Below, piece by piece: positions 18,958-27,602 of a stretch of 34,598 nt of DNA (positions are counted from its first letter, which is position 1; every line of letters starts with the position of its first letter). The notes beneath the pieces were generated by a model that was not told the origin of the DNA, did no database searches, and saw nothing but the letters and a program-made list of their open reading frames with translations. Origin of the DNA: an uncultured Bacilli bacterium (GTDB taxonomy: Bacteria; Bacillota_I; Bacilli_A; RF39; UBA660). A program made the position numbers and the translations under genes. The stretch is taken from contig CANRHS010000005.1 of NCBI GenBank assembly GCA_947630495.1, positions 1 through 34,598 of the forward strand, given 5' to 3'.

Positions 18958-21900
18958 TTATACTCTTTCAACATCTAGATATACATCTATACCATTTAAA
19001 TTAGTTGTATCATCTACTCTTTTTTCCTTAATTAAACTATCACATAAAGTTTCTTTCTTAATAAAGTCAATAAAATTATCTAACTTAGAAAGTAAATCAG
19101 TATCACTATAATAATAAATATAGATTCTATCAGTTATATTAAATTCTTTATTCTTTCTTAATTGTTGAACTTTACTAACTAATTCTCTAGCAATTCCTTC
19201 ATTGATTAGTTCAGGTGTTAAAGTTGTATTTAAGATAATAAATAAGTTATTATTTATACCTGTATTGTATCCTTCTTTAGAATTAACTCTTATATCTAAC
19301 ATTTCCGCGTCAATTTCATAATCTTTGTTATCTAGGGTAATTGAAATAGTTTCTCCTTGATTAAGTTTATTAATTGTTTCTTTATCAAGATTTTTTAAAT
19401 ATTCTTGGAAGTTTTTAATACTTGAACCAAATAATTTTCCACATACTTTAAAGTTTGGTTTAATTTCATAGTTAATATACTTATCTAAATCATTTTCAAA
19501 GTTAATCTCTTTAACGTTTAACTCTTCTTTAATTAAATCTGTTAAATCTCCTATTACACTTTCTAGTTTAGAGTCAAGGATTACTTCACTTAATGGTTCC
19601 CGTACCTTTATCTTAACATCTTCTCTTACTTTTCTTCCTAAAGAAATTAGGTCTCTTACTGTATCCATTTTTTCTTCTATCTTAAGATCAATTTGAGCTT
19701 CATTATATTTAGGAAAACTTGCTAAGTGAACAGATTCTTCATCCGTTAGTTTCGTGTATAAGTTTTCAGATACAAATGGAACAATAGGTGCAATCATCTT
19801 AGAAAGTCCAACTAAGACATCATATGTTGTTTTATAAACAGCCTTTTTACTATTATCAAGATTACTTGCCCAGAATCTATTCCTATTTCTTCTTATATAC
19901 CAATTAGATAAATCATCTGATACAAAGGTAACTAAAGCCTTAACTACTTTATTTAAATCATATTCATCATAACTTTCCGTTACATATTTTAATAATTTAT
20001 TATATTTTGATAATAACCATTTATCAATTTCTTCTAAGTCATTATAGTTAACTTCAAATTCTCTTGGGTCTAGTTTATCAATGTTTGCATAAGTTTGGAA
20101 GAATGTATAAGTATTTAGAAGCGGGTTAAAGAATTTAGAATATACTTCTTTTAATCCTTCTTCATCAAATTTTAAAGGTGTCCAAACTGGAGATACATAT
20201 GGAAGATAAAATCTAACGGTATCGGCTCCATATTTTTCGATAGTTGTAAATGGTTCAACGATGTTTCCTTTTGATTTACTCATCTTTTTACCATCTTTAT
20301 CAAGAAGTAAATCGTTTACTAAAACGTTCTTGTAAGGGGCCACCCCTTTTAAGAAAACCGAGATAACAAGAAGGGAATAGAACCATCCTCTTGTTTGGTC
20401 AATTCCTTCACAGATAAAGTCAGCTGGAAACTGAGACTCCCATAATTCTTGATTTTCAAATGGATAGTGATACTCTGCAAATGGCATAGAACCTGAATCA
20501 AACCAACAATCAATTACATCTGGAACTCTATTCATAACCTTTCCACATTTAGGACATTTAATATGAATGTCATCAACATATGGTCTATGTAATTCGATAG
20601 TTTCATCTATTTTTTCAATAGCTTTTTCCACTAATTCTTTGCGGGATCCTATCATTTCATCATGACCACATTCACATCTCCAAAGTGGAAGTGGAGTTCC
20701 CCAGTATCTACTTCTGGATATTGCCCAATCATTCAAGTTTTCAAGCCAATTACCAAATCTTTTTTCTCCAACATAAGCAGGATACCAATTAACTGTTTTA
20801 TTAGCTTCAATTATCTTATCTTTTAATTTCGTAACATCTAAATAGAAACTTGGTTTAGAATAATATAAAAGTGGAGTTCCACATCTCCAACAATGTGGGT
20901 AGTTGTGTAACATTTTTTGCTTTTTAAATAGTTTATCATTTTCTTTTAAGTATTTAATAACTTCAAGGTCAGCTTCAAAGACATTTAAGCCTTTCCAAAT
21001 ACCATCCGTGTAACATCCATCTTCTCCAACGGGATTAAGATATGGTAAATCATATTTTCTTCCAACTTTAGAGTCATCTTCCCCGAAGGCTGGAGCAATA
21101 TGAACAATACCGGTTCCATCTTCAATTGTTACATAGTCGGCTAAGGTTACATAGAAAGCTTTTTTATTAACTTTTAAACTTGGAATTAATTGTTCGTATT
21201 CCATATATTCTAAGTCTTTTCCTTTATATTTTTCAAGAACTTTAACATCATCTCCAAGTACTTTACTAACTAGGGCTTCAGCAAGAATAAATTTATAACC
21301 TTGACTTTCAACTTTAACATAATCGTACTCTGGATTAACACATAAGGCAACATTCGAGATTAGTGTCCAAGGGGTTGTTGTCCAAACTAAGAAATATACA
21401 TCTTCATCTTTCTTTTTCATAGGAACAATGACTGTCTGAGCTTCAATTTCTTTATATCCTTGAGCAACTTCATGAGATGCAAGTCCAGTTCCACATCTAG
21501 TACAATATGGGACAACTTTAACTCCCTCATAGAATAAGCCTTCATCAAAGAATTTCTTTAAAATATACCATTCAGTTTCGATATAATTATTATCATAAGT
21601 TACATATGGATGCTCTAAATCAATGAATTGTCCCATCTTAGTTGTTAAATCCGAGAAAGCCTTTTCATTTTTCCAAACAATCTCACGGCACTTTTCATTA
21701 AATTCTTTAATACCATATTTTTCAATATCATTTTTATTCTTGAAACCTAAAGTCTTTTCAACTTCAACTTCAACGGGTAGTCCATGCGTATCCCAACCGA
21801 CTTTTCTTAATACTTTATAGCCTTGCATCGTTTTATATTTACAAAAACTATCCTTTAAAAACTTAGCAACCATATGGTGTAATCCTGGAAAACCATTGGC

Positions 21901-22038
21901 AGTTGCAGGTCCATCATAGAAAACAAAGTTCTCATCTCTTTCCGAAATACATCTATCAAGAATCTTCATTTTCTCCCACTTTTTACTAATCTCACTTTCT
22001 ACTTCACTTGTTTTAACATTTTCTAATTCTTTAAACAT
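18958..22038 (-). CDS. ileS: Isoleucyl-tRNA synthetase
   Basis: FYDGPATANGFPGLHHM (HIGH-like), GWDTHGLPVEVEVEK, WTTTPWTL, KMSKSKGN, ISRSRYWGTPLPLW, DCWFDSGSMPFAE. Confidence 0.98.
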   Translation of the reverse strand: MFKELENVKTSEVESEISKKWEKMKILDRCISERDENFVFYDGPATANGFPGLHHMVAKFLKDSFCKYKTMQGYKVLRKVGWDTHGLPVEVEVEKTLGFKNKNDIEKYGIKEFNEKCREIVWKNEKAFSDLTTKMGQFIDLEHPYVTYDNNYIETEWYILKKFFDEGLFYEGVKVVPYCTRCGTGLASHEVAQGYKEIEAQTVIVPMKKKDEDVYFLVWTTTPWTLISNVALCVNPEYDYVKVESQGYKFILAEALVSKVLGDDVKVLEKYKGKDLEYMEYEQLIPSLKVNKKAFYVTLADYVTIEDGTGIVHIAPAFGEDDSKVGRKYDLPYLNPVGEDGCYTDGIWKGLNVFEADLEVIKYLKENDKLFKKQKMLHNYPHCWRCGTPLLYYSKPSFYLDVTKLKDKIIEANKTVNWYPAYVGEKRFGNWLENLNDWAISRSRYWGTPLPLWRCECGHDEMIGSRKELVEKAIEKIDETIELHRPYVDDIHIKCPKCGKVMNRVPDVIDCWFDSGSMPFAEYHYPFENQELWESQFPADFICEGIDQTRGWFYSLLVISVFLKGVAPYKNVLVNDLLLDKDGKKMSKSKGNIVEPFTTIEKYGADTVRFYLPYVSPVWTPLKFDEEGLKEVYSKFFNPLLNTYTFFQTYANIDKLDPREFEVNYNDLEEIDKWLLSKYNKLLKYVTESYDEYDLNKVVKALVTFVSDDLSNWYIRRNRNRFWASNLDNSKKAVYKTTYDVLVGLSKMIAPIVPFVSENLYTKLTDEESVHLASFPKYNEAQIDLKIEEKMDTVRDLISLGRKVREDVKIKVREPLSEVILDSKLESVIGDLTDLIKEELNVKEINFENDLDKYINYEIKPNFKVCGKLFGSSIKNFQEYLKNLDKETINKLNQGETISITLDNKDYEIDAEMLDIRVNSKEGYNTGINNNLFIILNTTLTPELINEGIARELVSKVQQLRKNKEFNITDRIYIYYYSDTDLLSKLDNFIDFIKKETLCDSLIKEKRVDDTTNLNGIDVYLDVERV

Positions 22039-22054
22039 ATTCTCCCTCCTAATT

Positions 22055-22290
22055 AAAAAGAACCCTACGCCTAAGGACGAAGAGTTCGTGTTACCACCTT
22101 AATTCAATTTATCATATGATAAATTCTCAAAAACTATAACGCATTACCGTATTTATCTTATCCATAAATAGCACTTGAAAGTGATCTAAATAAAGGAGTT
22201 TTATCTATTTTCACCAACCATAGACTCTCTTTTAAACTTATCTTTATTCCGTCTTTCGCACTTGCTTAATAAATAATATCAAAGTTTTCT
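22055..22290 (-). promoter_or_regulatory. T-box riboswitch leader of ileS
   Basis: On - strand: AAGGTGGTAACACG T-box sequence (22087-22100), stem-I element GGTTGGTGAAAAT, candidate Ile specifier ATC (22183-22185), terminator GAACTCTTCGTCC...GGCGTAGGGTTCTTTTT before ileS. Confidence 0.92.
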
Positions 22291-22314
22291 TGAAAAATCA
22301 AGTATTTTTTGAAT

Positions 22315-23586
22315 TTATTTATGATATTCAAATTCAAAATCAAGTATTTTAACGATTGCTCCATCAGGAACATCCATACTTTCTAATTTTTCATCAATTC
22401 CTAGTTTTCTTAATTTTCTTATAAATCTTTCAATTCCTTCATCACTTTGGAAATTGGTCATCTTAAACATTTTTTCAACTTTATCACCAAAGATAATATA
22501 CGAGTCTCCTTCTTTTTTAATATCAAATGGTTTTTCTTCTTCAAATTTATATAAAACATGTGATAAGTATTCAGTCTCTTCATATAAAGGAGTATTAGGT
22601 TCACTTTCAACTAAACTGGCTAATTTCATTAATACATCATCTAATCCTTCATTAGTAATGGCTTTAATTGGATAGATATCACATTTAACTTTTTTCTTAA
22701 ATTCTTCTAAGTTTTTCTTTGAATTTTCCATATCCATTTTATTAGCAATTACTACCATTGGTTTCTTAATTAATTTAGGACTAAATTTTTCTAATTCTTG
22801 ATTAATTGTTAAAAAGTCTTGATAAGGATCACGTCCTTCAATTCCTGACATATCAACTACATGTGCTATTACCTTCGTTCTTTCTATGTGTCTTAAAAAT
22901 TTATCACCAAGTCCAACACCTTCACTGGCGCCTTCAATTAAACCTGGTAAATCCGCCATGACAAAACTTCTGCCATCTTTCGTTTTAACAACTCCTAAAT
23001 TAGGAGTTAAAGTTGTAAAGTGATAATCAGCTATCTTGGGTTTAGCTTTACTAACTTTTGATAAAATGGTACTCTTACCAACACTTGGAAGTCCAACTAA
23101 CCCAACATCTGCTAAAAGTTTTAGTTCAACTTTTAAAACTCTTTCTTCTCCTGGTTCCCCGTTTTCTGAGAAATTAGGAGCTGGATTACTCTGGGTTTTA
23201 AAAGCCGTGTTACCTCGACCGCCTCTTCCACCTTTAGCAACAACAACTTCCGAGTCCACCTCTTTCAAGTCAGCAATTATAAGATTCGTGTCCATATCCG
23301 TGACAACTGTCCCTTGGGGTACTTTAATAATAATATCTTCTGCATTCTTCCCATCCATGTTCTTGCCACTGCCGTTCTCACCTTTTTTACCTTTAATCGT
23401 TTTCATATATCTTAAATCAATTAAAGTATGAAGTCCGGTATCAACCTTAAAAATAATATCTGAGCCTCGTCCTCCATTTCCTCCATAAGGCCCTCCCATT
23501 GGAACAAACTTCTCTCTCCTGAAAGCAGTACACCCGTCGCCTCCATTTCCGGCAATTACTTTAATTGAAGTCTCGTCAATAAACAT
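22315..23586 (-). CDS. obg: GTPase Obg/CgtA
   Basis: MFIDETSIKVIAGNGGDGCTAFRREKFVPMGGPYGGNGGRG, GLPSVGKSTILSKVS, DLPGLIEGASEGVGLG, NKMD. ATG start preferred over upstream GTG at 23595. Confidence 0.97.
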   Translation of the reverse strand: MFIDETSIKVIAGNGGDGCTAFRREKFVPMGGPYGGNGGRGSDIIFKVDTGLHTLIDLRYMKTIKGKKGENGSGKNMDGKNAEDIIIKVPQGTVVTDMDTNLIIADLKEVDSEVVVAKGGRGGRGNTAFKTQSNPAPNFSENGEPGEERVLKVELKLLADVGLVGLPSVGKSTILSKVSKAKPKIADYHFTTLTPNLGVVKTKDGRSFVMADLPGLIEGASEGVGLGDKFLRHIERTKVIAHVVDMSGIEGRDPYQDFLTINQELEKFSPKLIKKPMVVIANKMDMENSKKNLEEFKKKVKCDIYPIKAITNEGLDDVLMKLASLVESEPNTPLYEETEYLSHVLYKFEEEKPFDIKKEGDSYIIFGDKVEKMFKMTNFQSDEGIERFIRKLRKLGIDEKLESMDVPDGAIVKILDFEFEYHK

Positions 23587-23917
23587 ACTTACCACCCTTT
23601 CTTAGCATATTATTATACATCTTATTTTTTCTTTTGACAAGACTTTTTTGCACTTTTTACCATTTTCTACAGACTTTTCTCTTATATTAAAAAGATATTT
23701 ATCAAAACATATTAAAGATACTATAAATGCTACTTTAAATGTCGAAAAAAGAAAAATTACTAAATACCAACTATTAATTCTTCAAAATTAAAAAGTCAAT
23801 AATACCAAAATAACCTCATTTATTTCAGTTAATACCTTAGTTTTTGTTAAGGGTATTATATATATAATATATATTATTATAGTAAAACAAAAAGAATACT
23901 TTTTTTGCTATTTGTTA

Positions 23918-23946
23918 TTGACTTATTGTACAATATCATTTACAAT
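23918..23946 (+). promoter_or_regulatory. Promoter of dinD locus with internal 12-bp palindrome
   Basis: TTGACT (23918-23923), 17-bp spacer, TACAAT (23941-23946); TATTGTACAATA palindrome (23924-23935) lies in the spacer. Confidence 0.7.
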
Positions 23947-23965
23947 GATTTTAGGAGATGAGATT

Positions 23966-24790
23966 ATGAATAATTTAGAAAATTATACTGAAAAAACTTT
24001 TGATGATATTAAACATATTGATGAATATGGCAATGAATATTGGTTAGCACGTGAATTAATGATAGTACTTGAATATTCAAAATGGAACAATTTTGTAGGT
24101 GTAATAGAAAAATCAAAAATAGTTTGTAAACGCAGTAATAATAAGACTTTTAACCATTTTGCCGATGCCAGCAAAATGGTAGAAATAGGTTCTGGAGCTA
24201 AAAGAAAGTTGCCTGATTATAAATTATCAAGATATGCTTGTTATCTAATAGTTCAAAATTCTGATCCAAATAAAGAAGTTGTTGCATTAGGTCAAACTTA
24301 TTTTGCTATTCAAACAAGAAAACAAGAAATAACTGAAGAAGAATATGCTAATTTAAGTGAAGATGATAAAAGATTATATCGTAGAAAACAAACTAAAGAT
24401 GGAAATAAACTATTATACAAAATAGCTAAAGATAAAGGTGTTAAAAACTTTGATAAGTTTACTAATGCTGGCTATAAAGGATTATATGGCGGTGAAACTG
24501 CTGATGATATTGCTAAAAGAAAAGGATTAAGATATAGAGAAGAAATTTTAGATAATATGGGTAGTGAAGAATTAGGTGCTAATGTTTTTAGGATTACTCA
24601 AACTGAAGCTCTATTAAGAAAGCAGGCACAAAAAAGTGAAACAATTGCAAGCAATACACACTACATAGTTGGTAAAGAAATTAGAGAAACTATCAAAAGA
24701 ATCGGAGGAACAATGCCTGAGGAATTACCTACTCCCGAAAAATCGTTAAAAGAAATTAGCAAAGAAAGAAAGGAACTTGAATATGAATAA
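23966..24790 (+). CDS. dinD: DinD-family (DNA damage-inducible protein D) protein, copy 1
   Basis: NEYWLARELM..LEYSKWNNF..VI.KSK..C, HFADASKMVEIGSGAKRKLPDYKLSRYACYLIVQNSDPNKEVVALGQTYFAIQTRKQE; aggagat SD before ATG 23966. Confidence 0.92.
   Translation: MNNLENYTEKTFDDIKHIDEYGNEYWLARELMIVLEYSKWNNFVGVIEKSKIVCKRSNNKTFNHFADASKMVEIGSGAKRKLPDYKLSRYACYLIVQNSDPNKEVVALGQTYFAIQTRKQEITEEEYANLSEDDKRLYRRKQTKDGNKLLYKIAKDKGVKNFDKFTNAGYKGLYGGETADDIAKRKGLRYREEILDNMGSEELGANVFRITQTEALLRKQAQKSETIASNTHYIVGKEIRETIKRIGGTMPEELPTPEKSLKEISKERKELEYE
24153..24180. repeat. Perfect inverted repeat inside dinD copy 1
   Basis: ACCATTTTGC (24153-24162) cgatgcca GCAAAATGGT (24171-24180). Confidence 0.95.
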
Positions 24791-25604
24791 TTTAGAAACT
24801 TATACTGAAAAAACTTTTGATGACATTAAGCATATTGACGAATATGGCAACGAATATTGGTTAGCACGTGAATTAATGCAAACACTCGAATATAAAAAGT
24901 GAGATAAATTTATTAATGTAATTGATAATGCAAAAATGACTTGTAAAAGAAGTGGATACTTAATTGAATATCATTTTCCCCAAATGGGGAAAATGATAAA
25001 ATTATCCAAAGGAGCAACAAGAGAAATACTAGATTATAAATTAAGTCGTTACGCATGCTATTTAATAGTACAAAATGCTGATCCTAGAAAGAAAAACGTT
25101 GCTCTTGGACAAACTTATTTTGCAATTCAAACTAGAAAACAAGAGATAACTGAAGAAGAATATTCTAATCTAAGTGAAGATGATAAAAGACTATATCAAC
25201 GAGGACTAACTAAAAAAGCAAATTTTTCACTTAATAATACAGCCAAAAATGCTGGAGTTAAAAACTTTGATAAATTTCATAACTTTGGATATAAAGGATT
25301 ACATAATGGTGAAACTGCTGATGATATTGCCAAAAGAAAAGGTTTAAGATATAGAGAAGATATTTTAGATAATATGGGTAGTGAAGAATTAATTGATAAC
25401 TTATTTAGAATAGTCCACACTGAACAAAAACTAAAACGAGATAACATTACAACAGAAAGCAATGCCAATAAAACTTATTATCTCGTTGGTAAACAAGTTC
25501 GTAAAACAATAAAAGAATTAGGTGGAACAATGCGTGAAGAATTACCTACTCCTGAAAAATCGTTAAAAGAAATTACTAAAGAAAGAAAAGAAATTAAAAA
25601 CTAG
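24783..25604 (+). pseudogene. DinD-family copy 2, full length except for in-frame TGA at codon 40 (24900-24902)
   Basis: Frame from ATG 24783 (overlapping the end of copy 1) continues past TGA into the 24936-25604 ORF without frameshift; LEYKK[TGA]DKFINVI aligns to LEYSKWNNFVGVI of copy 1. Confidence 0.8.
24969..24998. repeat. Perfect inverted repeat inside dinD copy 2
   Basis: TATCATTTTCCCC (24969-24981) aaat GGGGAAAATGATA (24986-24998). Confidence 0.95.
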
Positions 25605-25608
25605 ACTT

Positions 25609-25644
25609 TTTCACGATTTTGCCGATGCCAGCAAAATCGTGAAA
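25609..25644. repeat. Perfect inverted repeat in third dinD fragment
   Basis: TTTCACGATTTTGC (25609-25622) cgatgcca GCAAAATCGTGAAA (25631-25644). Confidence 0.95.
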
Positions 25645-25677
25645 TCAGTGGCAACTACAAAGAAGTTTGAATTATAA
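25611..25677 (+). pseudogene. Remnant of a third DinD-type gene
   Basis: Frame from 25612 reads HDFADASKIVKSVATTKKFEL*, matching the DinD HFADASK(M/I)V region. Confidence 0.7.
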
Positions 25678-25796
25678 ATAGTCTTTATTATTAACTCACT
25701 TTTATCTATACAAATTAATATAATAAATATGGACAATTTAATTTACTTTTTAAGCAGAAAGTGCTATAATTATTAAGAAATTGTTGAGGTGGTTTT

Positions 25797-27602
25797 ATGA
25801 GTAATGAAAAAAAGCAAAATAATACTAACTCCAAGAAAAAGTCTAATAATAAGGTTAATAGTAATACCAAAAAAGTTACTAAGAAAAATACTAAAACTAA
25901 AGAAATGAAGTCTAATAACACTTCTAAGAAAAATAATCCTGATATTAATAAACAAAATAAAGATATTAAAAATGAAGTAGAAAAAGTCGAAAAAAAGGAA
26001 GCAAAGGAAGAAATAATTAAAGAAGAGAAACCTATAAAGAAATCTAAGAAGATTCTTTGTCTAATTCTTAGTATTATTTGTTTCTTACTAGGCGTTGCTA
26101 TAATACTATTTATTACTTTCTTTGGATTTAAAACAAGTGTTACATTAGAAGCTGGTAGTAAAGAAATTAAAATAAGTGATTTCTATAAACAAGGTAAAGT
26201 TATTTTTAAAACTATTTTTGTAACTGATATCAAAAAAATAGATTTAAAGAAAGTTGGAACTTATGATATTAAACTTAAAGTTAATAAGAAAGTAAAAACT
26301 ATAAAACTTAATATAGTTGATACTACCCCACCTAAAGTTAAGTTTAAAGATTATTATGGTAATCTTGACTACGAATTAAATCCTGAAGATTTTATCGAAA
26401 GTATTGATGATGTATCTGAAACTAGTATAAATATTATTAGTAAACCTGATATTACTAAATATGGAGATTATCAAGTTAAATTAGAAGTTAAAGATAAATA
26501 TAATAATAAAGTAGAAGCTACTAAGACTTTAAGAATTGCTATGTCAAGACAAGAAGTAACTAAAGAATTAGGTAGTTTATTAACAAAAGAAGATATTTTA
26601 TATAATGTAGATGAAGCAGGAAGTTATTTAAATCAAGAAGATATAGATAAGATAAATAGTCAAGGAGTTGGAGACTTTGAAGTAGTTATCAATGTTGATA
26701 ATATAGAATTTAAAACTAAAATTAAAGTTCAAGATACTAAGGCACCGGAATTAGAACTTCAAAATGTTACTATTTATAATGATCAAGCAGAAATTTCTAA
26801 AGAAAAATTTATTAAGAGTTGTAAAGATGCATCAGAATATACAACTACTTTAAAGACTGAAATTACATATAAAAAGTTAGGTGATCAAGAAATAACAATT
26901 GAAGCTCAAGATAAATATGGAAATAAAGTTGAAAAGAAAGCAACTTTATCAATAATTGAAGATAAACAAGCTCCTGTATTTAAAGGATTATCTTATATGA
27001 GTGTTAATAAATATGCTAAGATTAATTATACTTATGGTGTATCAGCATATGATGCCAAAGATGGTAATGTTCAATTTAGTGTTGATTCAAGTAAAGTTAA
27101 TACAAATGTTGCTGGTACTTACTATGCTTATTATACAGCCGTTGATAAAGCAGGTAATAAAGTAACATCAAGAAGACAAATTTATGTAAAGTATGATGCA
27201 GCAGACAGAAATGCTAAATTAAATGCGGCTCTTGCTAAATCTGGGCGAAACTATGAAAGTATTAGACAATGGATAATGAAAAATGTTCGTTATAATTCTA
27301 ATAATGGAGGAAGTGACCCAATTTGGTATGGCTTAACTAGTTGGGCAGGAAATTGTATTGTTCATGCTTACCTTTATCAAGCAATGCTTCTAAAAGCCGG
27401 ATACGATGCAAAAATTATTTATACGACTGATAAAAGTCATTACTGGTGTTTAGTAAAAATAAATGGTAAATGGCGTCATAGTGATGCAACTCCAACTTAT
27501 AGACATGAAATGGTAAGTGCTTTCACGGATGCTGAGAGACTAGCTCATTTACAAGGAAGAGATTGGGATCATTCCAATCCAAATTGGCCGGAGGCTAACT
27601 AA
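25797..27602 (+). CDS. Membrane-anchored protein with K/N-rich cytoplasmic tail, Ig-like repeats and C-terminal transglutaminase-like domain
   Basis: TM IICFLLGVAIILFITFFGF; repeated VxDTTPPKVxF/IQDTKAPELxL Ig-like modules; transglutaminase-like GNCIVHAYLYQAMLLKAGYDAKIIY...SHYWCLVKINGKWRHSDAT. Confidence 0.85.
   Translation: MSNEKKQNNTNSKKKSNNKVNSNTKKVTKKNTKTKEMKSNNTSKKNNPDINKQNKDIKNEVEKVEKKEAKEEIIKEEKPIKKSKKILCLILSIICFLLGVAIILFITFFGFKTSVTLEAGSKEIKISDFYKQGKVIFKTIFVTDIKKIDLKKVGTYDIKLKVNKKVKTIKLNIVDTTPPKVKFKDYYGNLDYELNPEDFIESIDDVSETSINIISKPDITKYGDYQVKLEVKDKYNNKVEATKTLRIAMSRQEVTKELGSLLTKEDILYNVDEAGSYLNQEDIDKINSQGVGDFEVVINVDNIEFKTKIKVQDTKAPELELQNVTIYNDQAEISKEKFIKSCKDASEYTTTLKTEITYKKLGDQEITIEAQDKYGNKVEKKATLSIIEDKQAPVFKGLSYMSVNKYAKINYTYGVSAYDAKDGNVQFSVDSSKVNTNVAGTYYAYYTAVDKAGNKVTSRRQIYVKYDAADRNAKLNAALAKSGRNYESIRQWIMKNVRYNSNNGGSDPIWYGLTSWAGNCIVHAYLYQAMLLKAGYDAKIIYTTDKSHYWCLVKINGKWRHSDATPTYRHEMVSAFTDAERLAHLQGRDWDHSNPNWPEAN

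Noticed and set aside
18842-19111. 89-aa + strand ORF
   Set aside because: Overlaps the putative sRNA gene and ileS 3' end in antisense; no SD, unconvincing composition.
22454-23431. ORFs 22454..22675 and 23036..23431 on + strand
   Set aside because: Antisense shadows of obg.
24783-25604. Genome-wide use of genetic code 4 (TGA = Trp)
   Set aside because: Long conserved proteins are uninterrupted under the standard code and use TGG for Trp; a code-4 AT-rich genome should show many internal TGA codons. Only one TGA-at-Trp site was seen.
25609-25644. Intrinsic terminator for the dinD locus
   Set aside because: 14-bp perfect stem but no following T-tract, and the same hairpin occurs inside coding sequence in copy 1; treated as the dinD-associated element instead.
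25715-25955. Two small - strand ORFs over the start of the transglutaminase-like gene
   Set aside because: Antisense translation of the K/N-rich low-complexity N-terminus.
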